NCBI RefSeq assembly: GCF_009664855.1
Contig: NZ_CP045928.1
Location: 1,387,049-1,451,048, forward strand
From: Flavobacterium sp. SLB02
Lineage (GTDB): Bacteria; Bacteroidota; Bacteroidia; Flavobacteriales; Flavobacteriaceae
Direction: 5' to 3'
Length of the DNA: 64,000 bases
The position numbers were made by a program, and so were the translations under genes. The notes under the pieces were generated by a model. It was not told the origin of the DNA, did not search any database, and saw nothing but the letters and a program-made list of their open reading frames with translations. Below are positions 26,842 to 36,721 of this stretch, piece by piece (within the stretch, counting starts at the first letter, position 1; the number at the start of each line of letters is the position of its first letter).

Positions 26842-27421
26842 TAAAGCAGATATTTTAAATAAAATAAAGCAAAACCAACCTGCTGTAATTACAGACTTGC
26901 CTGATCTTAATCTTCTAAGCTCAGAGAATCTCGATGTGCTAGCAACCTACAAAACAGTACTCAAAAATATAGGAGGAGATCCTGTAGAAGTTGCCGATTA
27001 TGCTGAAATTATTCAGTATGTAAAAGCCAATTATGCGATCCAAAAACGCATCATAACCACAATTGCTGAACTTTCGGAAATTGCAGCTTTAGACTGGAGA
27101 AACGATGATCCCCATTCGCTTGCCGATGTCGAATTGAATGTGATTAAAGCTCATTTTGGCGTAGCCGAAAATAGTGCGCTTTGGGTTACAGACGACTTGT
27201 TAGGACAACGTGTGTCACCTTTTATCGCACAATATCTGGCCATTATCGTTCATAAAAAAGATATTTTGGCCACTATGCATCAGGCGTATGAAAGAATTGG
27301 AAATCAGCAATACGGTTTCGGGACTTTTATCGCCGGACCATCCAAAACAGCTGATATCGAACAATCATTAGTATTAGGTGCCCACGGCGCAAGAGGATTG
27401 ATTGTTTTTTTATTGGATTAA
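26834..27421 (+). CDS. lutC: Lactate oxidation subunit LutC (YkgG)
   Basis: The ATG at 26834 (MSSKADILNKIKQNQPAVIT) overlaps the end of lutB by eight bases; a longer frame from 26756 runs deep inside lutB and is rejected. The 195-residue protein is a LUD-domain protein with the LutC-type end YGFGTFIAGPSKTADIEQSL followed by VLGAHGARGLIVFLLD. It completes the LutABC lactate oxidase. A clear terminator follows 49 bases downstream. Confidence 0.92.
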   Translation: MSSKADILNKIKQNQPAVITDLPDLNLLSSENLDVLATYKTVLKNIGGDPVEVADYAEIIQYVKANYAIQKRIITTIAELSEIAALDWRNDDPHSLADVELNVIKAHFGVAENSALWVTDDLLGQRVSPFIAQYLAIIVHKKDILATMHQAYERIGNQQYGFGTFIAGPSKTADIEQSLVLGAHGARGLIVFLLD

Positions 27422-27469
27422 AGTATTTAAGAGAAGAAATTTTTTACAGTTTATAAAATACAAATTATA

Positions 27470-27495
27470 AGAGGATTCAATATCCTCTTTTTTTT
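27470..27495 (+). terminator. Terminator after lutC
   Basis: Stem agaggat and atcctct with a five-base loop is followed by eight or more T. It closes the rhamnose-lactate group. Confidence 0.85.
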
Positions 27496-27567
27496 GTTTA
27501 CAGATAACTATAACATTTGTGTACATCAAATAAAAGTTTAATTTTACCTTATTATATATTGCCTTCC

Positions 27568-27612
27568 CACTTGTCAGTGAAAAATAATCCTTCCTAATTA
27601 TTTTGACAGGTT
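27568..27612 (+). promoter_or_regulatory. Imperfect inverted repeat upstream of the fructan sensor gene
   Basis: The bases tgtca (27572-27576) and tgaca (27604-27608) flank aataat and attatt, giving an interrupted dyad about 65 bases before the sensor gene. It could be a hairpin in the leader or a protein site. Confidence 0.3.
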
Positions 27613-27673
27613 GTAGGTCTAAGAAGGTATTTTTTTTTGAAAACTCATTTTCATTTACATAAACTCATAATTC

Positions 27674-30418
27674 ATGTATTCACTTGTAAAATATATTTTG
27701 CTGCTTTTTTTAGCATCATTAAGTTTAGTTTCCTGTACTCAAAAACAAGGAGATAAAATAAAGGTTGGATTCTCTCAGGCCATGACCACAGATGATTGGC
27801 GCAAACAAATGACCAGTTCAATGAAAATTGAAGCCTCATTGCGCCCTGAGGTTGATTTAAAAATTAGCGATGCCAATAATAATGTCGCCAGACAAATCGA
27901 TGATATCGAAAGGTTCATCGCCAATAGAGTAGATGTAATTATAGTATCGCCTATTGAATCAAAACCTCTAACAGCCGTTGTCGAAAAATCGATAAAAGCC
28001 GGAATTCCCGTTCTTGTGGTAGACCGCAAAATCGATGGCGAAAACTACACCGCTTATCTGGGGGCAGATAATATCGAAATAGGCAGAATTGCAGCCAGGT
28101 ATATTATCTCGCACAGTAAAGCTTCGGGTAAAATTATCGAAATTACAGGCGCAAACGGATCGTCGCCTGCCTATGAACGTAGTCTGGGTTTTACTCAGAT
28201 TATTCAGGGAAACAAACGCTTTAGAGTTGTCAATACCATTCAGGGCAATTGGGAAAAAGAGTCCGTAACCGCACCATTAAAAACAATTCTTTTACAAAAT
28301 CCTGATGTCGAATACATTTTCGCCCATAACGATCGTATGGCATTAAGCGCCTGGGAAACAGCTAAAACAGTAGGTCTTGAAAATAAAATAAAATTTTTGG
28401 GAGTCGACGGATTAAACTCTGTCAATGGCGGAATTGAACTGGTAAAAAGCGGCGTTTTAGACGGAACCATTTTATATCCTACGGGAGGAAACGAAGCGCT
28501 AAAACTGGCTTTGAAAATGTACAATAAAGAACCTATTTCTAAAAATAATATCCTCAATACCATTGTAATTGACCATAATAACGCTGAGATTATCGAGAAC
28601 CAAATGGATAAAGTCGATCAGCAGCAAACCGTTATCGAGTCACAGCAAGGAGCTATAAAAGTACAGGAAAGAGAATATGCATCGCAAAACAATTTGGTGA
28701 GGCTGCTGAGTTTTTTCTTAGTGATTATTCTGAGTTTGACCATTTACAGTATTTATTCGACGATTTCTATTTCCAGAAAGAAAAAACAACTCGAACGTAT
28801 TAATCAGACCGTGATCGATCAAAACAATGAAATTCAGCAAATGGCTAAGGTTGCCGAGAAAAGCAACGAGGCAAAACTGAATTTCTTTACCGGACTTTCC
28901 CATGAATTTAAAACGCCCATAACCCTTATTATGAGCTATGTGGAGTCTTTGATCGAAAATGAAAAAATAAAAGGAACAGCCCTTATTGACGAGGTAAAAC
29001 TCATTCATAAAAACTCAAACAGATTACTCCGCTTGATAAATCAGTTGCTGGATTTTAGAAAAATAGAAGAGCAAAAATTTACTTTAAGAGCCTCAAATAC
29101 TAAGTTTTATGATTTTACCAATGAAATAATGACCAATTTTAAAGGTGAAGCAGTTCGTAGAAACATCGATTTTCAGCTGATTTGTAAAAACAAGAATCTG
29201 GAATTGTTCATCGATAGGGGACTCATGGATAAGGTATATTTTAATTTGCTTTCCAATGCTTTTAAATTCACACCCGATAACGGAAAAATTACCATTTCGA
29301 TTATCGAAAACCAGGACAATACCGTTAAGATTAGTTGCAAGGATTCCGGAATAGGAATTCCTGAAAATGAACTCTCTAACGTGTTTAGTCCTTTTTTTAA
29401 GGCCTCAAATAATAATAAAAACAGTTCAGGAATCGGACTTCATTTATCCAAAGAATTTGTGCTTTTGCATCACGGAACTATCGAACTAAAATCCAAGCAG
29501 GGAAGTGATTTTGTCATTACATTACTCAAAGGTAACAGCCATCTGCAGCCATCAGAAATTGTAAATAAGTCTGAAAATTTGAACATAACGCCAAATTTAA
29601 TAACAGATAATTTAGATATAGAATCAGATGTAAACCAGGTGAACGTTATTTCTGATGCAGAGAAACATGCTATTTTAATTATAGAAGACAATAACGATTT
29701 GGTTACTTTTCTAAAAGCTAAGTTATCCAATGAATATACCGTTTATACTTCTGATGGAAGCGACGCTGTTGAAAAAGCAATGGAAATAGTGCCCGATATC
29801 ATCATTTGCGATATCAATCTGGTTGATAAAGACGGTTATGAGATCAGTAAAGAACTGAAAAAGGATTTACGCTCTTCGCATATTCCAATTATTATCCTAA
29901 CGGCGCAAAGCAATAAAGAAGCTGTTTTAAAAGGCTTGCAAAGCGGCGTAGATCAATATCTTACCAAACCCTTTAGCCTTTCGATTCTAAAACAATCTAT
30001 CTCAGGGCTTCTTTTCAACAGAGAAAAACTCCGTTATTATTATACCAATAACATTTACCGCATCGAACCCGAATCAAAATTTGGCAATCAGGAACAAACC
30101 TTCATTACCAAAATGAATGATATCATTAAGATCAATGTGGAAAACCCTAAGTTCTCTGTCGAAGATTTGGCAGACAAACTAAGTGTTTCAAGAGTTCAGT
30201 TGTATCGAAAAGTAAAGGCTATTATCGGTATTAATATTAGTGATCATATCAATAATGTCAAATTAGAGAAAGCCGCAGAGCTTTTAAAATCAAATGAGAT
30301 GAATATTTCTGAAATTGCATACTCTCTTGGATTCTCTTCTCCCAACTATTTTTCGACCGCTTTTAAGAATAAATTTGGAATTTCGCCAAAAGAATACAAA
30401 TCCTCTAATTCCAATTAG
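27674..30418 (+). CDS. Hybrid two-component sensor with a periplasmic sugar-binding domain (fructose-sensor type)
   Basis: The 914-residue protein has a signal/lipobox-like start (LVSC at 18-21), a periplasmic-binding-protein domain of the ribose/fructose type (about 30-320), one membrane helix (about 341-363), a histidine kinase with its histidine in FFTGLSHEFKTPITLI near 409 and ATPase boxes NLLSNAFKFTP and DSGIGIPENE, a receiver domain with aspartate in IIICDINLVDKDGYE near 712, and an AraC helix-turn-helix (about 815-910). This exact architecture is that of the fructose-sensing levan regulator BT1754 of Bacteroides thetaiotaomicron. It should sense fructose released in the periplasm and activate the downstream operon. 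Confidence 0.93.
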   Translation: MYSLVKYILLLFLASLSLVSCTQKQGDKIKVGFSQAMTTDDWRKQMTSSMKIEASLRPEVDLKISDANNNVARQIDDIERFIANRVDVIIVSPIESKPLTAVVEKSIKAGIPVLVVDRKIDGENYTAYLGADNIEIGRIAARYIISHSKASGKIIEITGANGSSPAYERSLGFTQIIQGNKRFRVVNTIQGNWEKESVTAPLKTILLQNPDVEYIFAHNDRMALSAWETAKTVGLENKIKFLGVDGLNSVNGGIELVKSGVLDGTILYPTGGNEALKLALKMYNKEPISKNNILNTIVIDHNNAEIIENQMDKVDQQQTVIESQQGAIKVQEREYASQNNLVRLLSFFLVIILSLTIYSIYSTISISRKKKQLERINQTVIDQNNEIQQMAKVAEKSNEAKLNFFTGLSHEFKTPITLIMSYVESLIENEKIKGTALIDEVKLIHKNSNRLLRLINQLLDFRKIEEQKFTLRASNTKFYDFTNEIMTNFKGEAVRRNIDFQLICKNKNLELFIDRGLMDKVYFNLLSNAFKFTPDNGKITISIIENQDNTVKISCKDSGIGIPENELSNVFSPFFKASNNNKNSSGIGLHLSKEFVLLHHGTIELKSKQGSDFVITLLKGNSHLQPSEIVNKSENLNITPNLITDNLDIESDVNQVNVISDAEKHAILIIEDNNDLVTFLKAKLSNEYTVYTSDGSDAVEKAMEIVPDIIICDINLVDKDGYEISKELKKDLRSSHIPIIILTAQSNKEAVLKGLQSGVDQYLTKPFSLSILKQSISGLLFNREKLRYYYTNNIYRIEPESKFGNQEQTFITKMNDIIKINVENPKFSVEDLADKLSVSRVQLYRKVKAIIGINISDHINNVKLEKAAELLKSNEMNISEIAYSLGFSSPNYFSTAFKNKFGISPKEYKSSNSN

Positions 30419-30427
30419 TATAAAAAC

Positions 30428-30448
30428 GTATCATTTCATGTATCATTT
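30428..30448 (+). promoter_or_regulatory. Direct repeat upstream of the fructan operon
   Basis: The nonamer gtatcattt occurs twice with a 12-base period. A dyad cgaaactacatggttttcg lies nearby at 30470-30488. Direct repeats near one helical turn suit an AraC-type output domain. The rest of the 224-base gap is AT-rich leader. Confidence 0.35.
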
Positions 30449-30642
30449 TTATATTAAATGTAACAAAATCGAAACTACATGGTTTTCGTAAATAAATTTT
30501 AATAAGCGTAAAGCCTTGTCAATAAAGGTTTTGATCTCAAAGTGTCAAACTATCAATAATTATAGAATTAAATTGTAACATCATTAAAAATAAGTTGTTT
30601 TTTTTGCGGATATCTTAGCGACAAGTTTTTAATACATCTACA

Positions 30643-32001
30643 ATGAATAAGATATTGATTTGGTCTGTTACTGCTGCACTGGCAGGTTTTCTATTCGGTT
30701 TTGATACCGTAGTTATTTCTGGAGCTGATAAACAATTACAGCTTCTATGGCATTCATCTGATGCTTTTCACGGTTCTGTTGTTATGGCAATGGCGCTCTG
30801 GGGAACTGTTATTGGAGCCATTTTTGGAGGAATTCCAACCAATAAGATAGGACGTAAAAAAACACTCTTCTGGATCGGGATCCTGTATTTTATTTCAGCC
30901 ATTGGTGCTGCTTTTGCAAACGATCCATTTGTTTTTGCAGCCTTCAGATTTATTGGTGGTTTAGGAGTTGGCGCCTCGACAATTGCCGCTCCGGCTTATG
31001 TCTCTGAAATTGCTCCGGCAGATAAACGCGGCCGACTAGTAGCCTTGTATCAGTTTAATATTGTACTGGGAATTCTAATTGCTTTTATATCGAATTACTT
31101 TTTAAAAGATATTGGCCAAAATGCCTGGCGTTGGATGGTAGGGGTTCAGGCTTTTCCCTCTCTTATCTATATTCTTTTCATACTTACAATCCCGGAGAGT
31201 CCAAGATGGTTATTGTCTAAAAACCGTGATGAAGAGGCCCGTAAAGTTTTGTTTCAAATTGATCCCACTGCTGATCTTAAAGACATCATGGATGATTCAA
31301 GAGAAAACGGAGTGACCAAACACGAGAATATTTTCATGAAAAAATACCGTTTCCCGTTGATTCTGGCTTTTTTAATTGCATTTTTTAATCAGTTCTCAGG
31401 AATCAACGCCTTTTTATATTATGCGCCAAGAATTTTTGAAGAAGCAGGTTTGGGACAAAATACAGCCTTACTGAGCAGTATCGGAATCGGAATAACCAAT
31501 CTTATATTTACCCTGATCGGAGTGGCATTAATTGACAAATTAGGAAGAAAGTTGTTAATGTACATTGGTTCAGTTGGATATATTATTTCTTTGGGATTGG
31601 TTTCTGCTTCTTTTTATTACAATTGGGGAGGATTATCAGTACCTACTTTTCTTTTCTTATTTATTGCATCGCACGCCATTGGCCAGGGAGCTGTAATCTG
31701 GGTGTTTATCTCAGAGATTTTTCCCAATCATATTCGTGCCTCGGGACAAGCTTTTGGGAGTTCAGTGCACTGGGTTTTAGCAGCCATTATTCCATCTCTA
31801 ATACCAATGTTGTTCTCAGAAATTGGACCAGAAGTAGTATTCTTAATTTTTGCATTGATGATGGTGCTGCAATTACTCTTTGTAATATTTATAATGCCGG
31901 AAACTAAAGGGATCTCTTTAGAAGTTTTAAGTGAAAATCTAACCAAAAAAAACATCAAAAAACATGACATCAAAGAAACATCTGCCCCTGGCATTATATA
32001 G
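30643..32001 (+). CDS. MFS sugar porter, probable fructose importer
   Basis: The 452-residue protein has twelve hydrophobic helices and the sugar-porter signatures: NKIGRKKTLF after helix 2, RFIGGLGVGASTIAAPAYVS with EIAPADKRGR, PESPRWLLSKNRDEE in the central loop, DKLGRKLLM, and PETKGISLE at the end. Members bring hexoses in with protons. It is the first gene of the fructan operon, and the corresponding Bacteroides levan locus also carries an inner-membrane fructose transporter, so fructose is the likely substrate. Its end overlaps the start of the GH32 gene by 38 bases. Confidence 0.9.
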   Translation: MNKILIWSVTAALAGFLFGFDTVVISGADKQLQLLWHSSDAFHGSVVMAMALWGTVIGAIFGGIPTNKIGRKKTLFWIGILYFISAIGAAFANDPFVFAAFRFIGGLGVGASTIAAPAYVSEIAPADKRGRLVALYQFNIVLGILIAFISNYFLKDIGQNAWRWMVGVQAFPSLIYILFILTIPESPRWLLSKNRDEEARKVLFQIDPTADLKDIMDDSRENGVTKHENIFMKKYRFPLILAFLIAFFNQFSGINAFLYYAPRIFEEAGLGQNTALLSSIGIGITNLIFTLIGVALIDKLGRKLLMYIGSVGYIISLGLVSASFYYNWGGLSVPTFLFLFIASHAIGQGAVIWVFISEIFPNHIRASGQAFGSSVHWVLAAIIPSLIPMLFSEIGPEVVFLIFALMMVLQLLFVIFIMPETKGISLEVLSENLTKKNIKKHDIKETSAPGII

Positions 32002-33571
32002 TGCCGTATTATTATCGATAGGAGCTTTCAGGCCATATGTGGCTGTTGCACAAACAACTGCCGTGTCAGCATCAATAGCTACGGAAGAAAAAATGTACCG
32101 TCCTAATTTTCACTTTACACCAAAAAATGGATGGATGAACGATCCTAACGGAATGTTCTATGCCGATGGAGTTTATCATTTATATTATCAGCATTATCCT
32201 GAAAAAAGTGTTTGGGGTCCAATGCACTGGGGGCACGCCGTAAGTAAAGATCTAATTAAATGGGAAGAGCAGCCAATTGCGCTTTATCCCGACAAAGACA
32301 AATATATTTTTTCGGGAAGTGCTGTTGTAGATACACATAATACTTCAGGTTTAGGAACTGGTAAAAAGGCTCCAATTGTAGCGATCTACACGCTACATGA
32401 TATGACAAAAGAAAAAGAAGGTAAGATCGATGTGGAGCAGCAGGATATTGCCTATTCGAATGATAATGGTTTTACATGGCAGAAATTTGAACAAGGAAAT
32501 CCTGTCATTAAAAACCCTGGAATTCGTGATTTTCGTGATCCAAAGGTAAACTGGGATCAAGCCCATAAACAATGGATTATGTCCTTGGCGGCGCAAGACC
32601 GAACTCAGTTTTATGCCTCTAAGGACCTTAAAAACTGGAAATATTTATCAGAGTTTGGGAAAAATATTGGCGCTCACGGAGGTGTTTGGGAATGTCCGGA
32701 TTTCTTCGAGATAAAAGTAAAAGGAACTAGTGAAACCAAATGGGTTTTGATTCAGAATTTGAATCCCGGCGGAGCCAACGGAGGATCCGGAACACAATAT
32801 TTTATTGGCGATTTCGACGGAACAACCTTTACTCTTGAATCTAATTTTGCTAAAAAAATAGATACAGAAAAAGCAGCCTGGCTGGATTACGGAAAAGACA
32901 ATTATGCTGGCGTAACCTGGAATAATGTTCCTGCTGCAGACGGTCGACGATTATTTATTGGCTGGATGTCAAATTGGGAGTATGCACAACAAGTTCCAAC
33001 ACAATCCTGGAGAAGTGCCACGACAATTGCCCGTGAGCTGCAGATTATCAAAAAAGGAAACGATTACATTTTGATTAACAATCCTGTAAAAGAAATCAAT
33101 AAATATATTGGTAAAACAATCAAAGTAAAAAGCCTGAAAGGAAAAGGGAAATTAGCTGTGGTTGAAGCAGGAAAAATTGATTTAACAAAAGCAATGCTTC
33201 AGTTTAATATCAAGAATCTGAAACAGGATACCTACACTTTTACACTTTCAAATCCAAATGGAGAAGCGGTGAGTTTCGGGATCAATAATACAGAGCACTA
33301 TTTGTTTTTGGATCGATCGAAATCAGGAAAAATTGATTTCTCGGAAAAGTTTGCCTCAACAATTACCAAAGCAGCTTTAGACGCAAGTCAAAAAGAAGGT
33401 GTTTTTAAAATTATTCTGGACAAAACATCTATTGAAATATTTTACAATAATGGCGAGAAAGTAATTACCGAAATCTTTTTCCCCAACCAGCCCTATACAA
33501 CTCTTTCTGTTTCTTCAAAGACTGGGGTTGAGCTAAGCAACTTAGAAATTAACCAATTAAATATAAACTAA
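31964..33571 (+). CDS. Glycoside hydrolase family 32 fructanase (periplasmic)
   Basis: The start at 31964, inside the transporter gene, is supported by the good signal peptide it gives (MTSKKHLPLALYSAVLLSIG, cut near VAVAQ). The 535-residue protein has all three GH32 signatures: GWMNDPNGMFY with the nucleophile aspartate near residue 60, FRDPK near 190 and WECPDFF with the acid/base glutamate near 243, followed by a C-terminal beta-sandwich. It removes fructose from levan, inulin or sucrose ends. There is no lipobox, so it is probably periplasmic. It sits directly before susC. Confidence 0.95.
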   Translation: MTSKKHLPLALYSAVLLSIGAFRPYVAVAQTTAVSASIATEEKMYRPNFHFTPKNGWMNDPNGMFYADGVYHLYYQHYPEKSVWGPMHWGHAVSKDLIKWEEQPIALYPDKDKYIFSGSAVVDTHNTSGLGTGKKAPIVAIYTLHDMTKEKEGKIDVEQQDIAYSNDNGFTWQKFEQGNPVIKNPGIRDFRDPKVNWDQAHKQWIMSLAAQDRTQFYASKDLKNWKYLSEFGKNIGAHGGVWECPDFFEIKVKGTSETKWVLIQNLNPGGANGGSGTQYFIGDFDGTTFTLESNFAKKIDTEKAAWLDYGKDNYAGVTWNNVPAADGRRLFIGWMSNWEYAQQVPTQSWRSATTIARELQIIKKGNDYILINNPVKEINKYIGKTIKVKSLKGKGKLAVVEAGKIDLTKAMLQFNIKNLKQDTYTFTLSNPNGEAVSFGINNTEHYLFLDRSKSGKIDFSEKFASTITKAALDASQKEGVFKIILDKTSIEIFYNNGEKVITEIFFPNQPYTTLSVSSKTGVELSNLEINQLNIN

Positions 33572-33595
33572 CCTTAAAACCAAAAACCACTAACT

Positions 33596-36500
33596 ATGAA
33601 AACCAAACTCATTTATTTTCTATTTTTCTTTTTTCCCATGCTGGTGATAACCGCGCAGGAAACAGGAATAAAAGGAACGGTAATTTCCTCAGACGACGCA
33701 ATGCCACTTCCCGGAGCAACCGTTGTTATTTCCGGAACCAATTTAAGTACAGTAACAGATTTTGACGGGAATTTCTCTTTTCAAAATGTAGCTGACAATG
33801 CCAAGATTGTGGTTTCTTTTATCGGATACAGCCCGCAATCGATTGAAGTAAAAGGACAAAAAGCATTCAACATTACTTTAAAAGTAGATAACAATCAACT
33901 CAATGAAGTGGTTGTAACAGGATATTCAAAACAAAAGAAAACTGATATTACCGGTGCCGTTGCCGTTGTAAACATGAAGGAAGTCATGAAGCAACCCGAA
34001 CCTAACCCAATAAAAGCGCTGCAAGGAAGAGTGGCCGGAGTTAAAGTATCCTCTGATGGTTCGCCAAGTGGAGGAAATACAAAAGTGATCATTCGAGGTG
34101 TAGGAACTTTAAACAATACAGATCCTCTGTATGTAATTGACGGGATGCCAACAAAATCCGGAATGCATGAACTGAATTCCAATGATATTGAAACAATTCA
34201 GGTTCTAAAAGATGCTTCTTCGGCAAGTATTTACGGTTCGCGAGCTTCAAATGGAGTTATTATCATCACGACCAAAAAAGGGAAAGAAGGAAAAATGAGA
34301 ATTAATTTTAGCACTTATACTTCTTTGTCTGATTATTCAAGAAAGCTTGATGTACTCAATGCCAATCAGTTTGGGCAAGCTTTATGGCAGGCCAATATCA
34401 ACGACGGATTAAACCCGAACAACAATAATTTACGTTATCAGTTTGACTGGTCAGTAAACAATAACAAGCCTCAATTGAACAAGGTTTTGGTTCCGGAATA
34501 TTTAGATGCTGCTCAAACCCTGAAAGCTTCGAATACCGATTGGTACGATGCCATTTCACAAACCGGAATTGCAAATTCGTACGATTTATCAGTTTCTAAT
34601 GCATCAGATAAAGGAAATTATGTTTTCTCTTTGGGATATTATGGCAATGAAGGTGTTGTAAAAACGACCGATTTTCAAAGAATTTCTGCCCGTATGAATG
34701 GTTCATACAAATATTTTGATGGCAAACTGGTTATTGGCGAGAACTTCTCGATGACCCGTACCAATGAGGTTACTGATCCGGGAGTTCTGGATCCTGCGCT
34801 TCGTGCTTTGCCTATAATTCCGGTACATACCGTTGACGGAAAAGGCTGGGGAGGACCAGTGGGAGGAATGAACGACAGACAAAATCCGGTGCGACTTTTA
34901 GAATATAACAAAGACAATAAATACAATTACCTGCGTCTTTTCGGAAATATGTATGCTGATTTGGAAATCATAAAAAACCTGCACATCAAGAGTAGTTTTG
35001 GTATCGATTACGGATCGTATAAAAAGCGTACGCTGCAAAGAAGTTACCAGTCGGGTTATTTGCAAAACGATCAGACATCGGTAACTATCGATCAGTCATT
35101 GAGCGACAAATGGACGTGGTCCAACACAGCAATTTATAGTTTGAATTTTGGAAAAAGTAATTTGAATCTGCTGGCAGGAACAGAGATGAACAAAGATGTT
35201 TATGATACGACAATTTTGCGTAAAAACGATTTCCTGATCCAAACGCCTGATTATATGTATCCTGACGCAGGAACCGGAGAATCCTTTACAAACGGAAGCT
35301 CAACAACGTATTCATTGTTATCTTTCTTCGGAAAAGTAGATTATGAGTTTGATAATCGTTACCTACTTTCGGGTACTATTCGTCGTGACGGATCGTCTCG
35401 TTTTGGTAAAAACAATCAATTTGGAACCTTTCCGGCAGTTTCGGCAGGATGGAGAATCAGCAATGAAGATTTCATCAAAAATAATGCACCTGTTTTCTCT
35501 GATTTAAAATTAAGGGCAGGTTGGGGACAAACCGGAAATCAGGAAATTGATAATTTCGCTATTTATTCCCTTTATAAAGCAGATTATGCAGGGGGAAGTC
35601 CAACCTGGGCCACATCTTTTGGTACTGCTTATGATATTACAGGAAACGGAAAAGGCTTGTTGCCCTCAGGCTTTAGAGCTACCCAAACTGCTAACAATGA
35701 CTTAAAATGGGAAACCACGACCCAAACTAACATTGGTTTAGATTTCGGATTATTCAAACAAAAACTAAGTGGTTCTGTTGATTATTACATCAAGAAAACA
35801 GAAGATATTTTGGTTTCACCACCTTATTTAGCAGTTAAAGGAGAAGGAGGAGATCGTTGGGTAAACGGTGCTTCAATGGAAAATAAGGGATGGGAATTTA
35901 CTTTAGGATACCACGATGAAACATCATTTGGATTAAAATATGATATCTCGGCAAATGTTTCGGCCAATAAAAACAAGATTACAAAATTACCAGATGAAGT
36001 AATAAATAATTATGGAGGAGATGGACTAAATGATAATATTTTAGGTCGCCCTATAAACTCTATGTACGGCTATGTTACTGACGGATTATTTAAAAGCCAG
36101 GACGAAGTAGTCAACTCGGCCAATCAGGAAGGGAAAGGCCTTGGAAGAATTCGTTACAAAGATTTAAACGCAGATGGAGTAATTACAGATAAAGACCGTA
36201 CCTGGATAGGAAATCCAAACCCGGGTTTGATTTATGGATTTAATTTAGGATTAGGGTATAAAAACTGGGATTTCACCACTTTCTGGGAAGGAGCAAGTGA
36301 TGTTGACGTGATTAATAATACCAAATACCAAACTGATTTCTGGAGCGTAGATGATGTAGGTTCGAACAAAGGAACCCGTTTATTGAATGCATGGTCATTG
36401 GATAATCCAAATTCGACTATTCCGGCTTTAACAACAGTTGATAAAAATGGCGAATCAAGATTTTCAACTTATTATGTAGAAAACGGAAATTACCTTAAAC

Positions 36501-36700
36501 TGCGCGTTTTACAAGTAGGATACAGCCTGCCAAAAGATTTATTGAAAAAAATGAATTTAGATAGCTTTAGATTGTACATCAGCGGTCAAAATTTATTGAT
36601 CATTGACGCCAAAAGTTTTACTGGTGTAGATCCTGAAAATGCAGGATTTGGATATCCGCAGCCCACTACTTTTACCGCTGGTCTTAATTTTACTTTATAA
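33596..36700 (+). CDS. SusC-family TonB-dependent outer-membrane transporter (fructan)
   Basis: The 1034-residue protein has a signal peptide (ends VITAQ), a carboxypeptidase-like N-terminal domain (about 23-100: GATVVISGTNLSTVTDFDGN), the TonB-box region NEVVVTGYSKQKKTDITGAV, the plug with SusC motif YGSRASNGVIIITTKKGKEG near residue 213, and a long barrel ending AGLNFTL with an aromatic-aliphatic terminus. It imports oligosaccharides through the outer membrane together with the SusD protein encoded 21 bases downstream. Substrate is taken from the GH32 neighbours. Confidence 0.96.
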   Translation: MKTKLIYFLFFFFPMLVITAQETGIKGTVISSDDAMPLPGATVVISGTNLSTVTDFDGNFSFQNVADNAKIVVSFIGYSPQSIEVKGQKAFNITLKVDNNQLNEVVVTGYSKQKKTDITGAVAVVNMKEVMKQPEPNPIKALQGRVAGVKVSSDGSPSGGNTKVIIRGVGTLNNTDPLYVIDGMPTKSGMHELNSNDIETIQVLKDASSASIYGSRASNGVIIITTKKGKEGKMRINFSTYTSLSDYSRKLDVLNANQFGQALWQANINDGLNPNNNNLRYQFDWSVNNNKPQLNKVLVPEYLDAAQTLKASNTDWYDAISQTGIANSYDLSVSNASDKGNYVFSLGYYGNEGVVKTTDFQRISARMNGSYKYFDGKLVIGENFSMTRTNEVTDPGVLDPALRALPIIPVHTVDGKGWGGPVGGMNDRQNPVRLLEYNKDNKYNYLRLFGNMYADLEIIKNLHIKSSFGIDYGSYKKRTLQRSYQSGYLQNDQTSVTIDQSLSDKWTWSNTAIYSLNFGKSNLNLLAGTEMNKDVYDTTILRKNDFLIQTPDYMYPDAGTGESFTNGSSTTYSLLSFFGKVDYEFDNRYLLSGTIRRDGSSRFGKNNQFGTFPAVSAGWRISNEDFIKNNAPVFSDLKLRAGWGQTGNQEIDNFAIYSLYKADYAGGSPTWATSFGTAYDITGNGKGLLPSGFRATQTANNDLKWETTTQTNIGLDFGLFKQKLSGSVDYYIKKTEDILVSPPYLAVKGEGGDRWVNGASMENKGWEFTLGYHDETSFGLKYDISANVSANKNKITKLPDEVINNYGGDGLNDNILGRPINSMYGYVTDGLFKSQDEVVNSANQEGKGLGRIRYKDLNADGVITDKDRTWIGNPNPGLIYGFNLGLGYKNWDFTTFWEGASDVDVINNTKYQTDFWSVDDVGSNKGTRLLNAWSLDNPNSTIPALTTVDKNGESRFSTYYVENGNYLKLRVLQVGYSLPKDLLKKMNLDSFRLYISGQNLLIIDAKSFTGVDPENAGFGYPQPTTFTAGLNFTL

Positions 36701-36721
36701 TAAAATCTTAAATCAAAAAAA

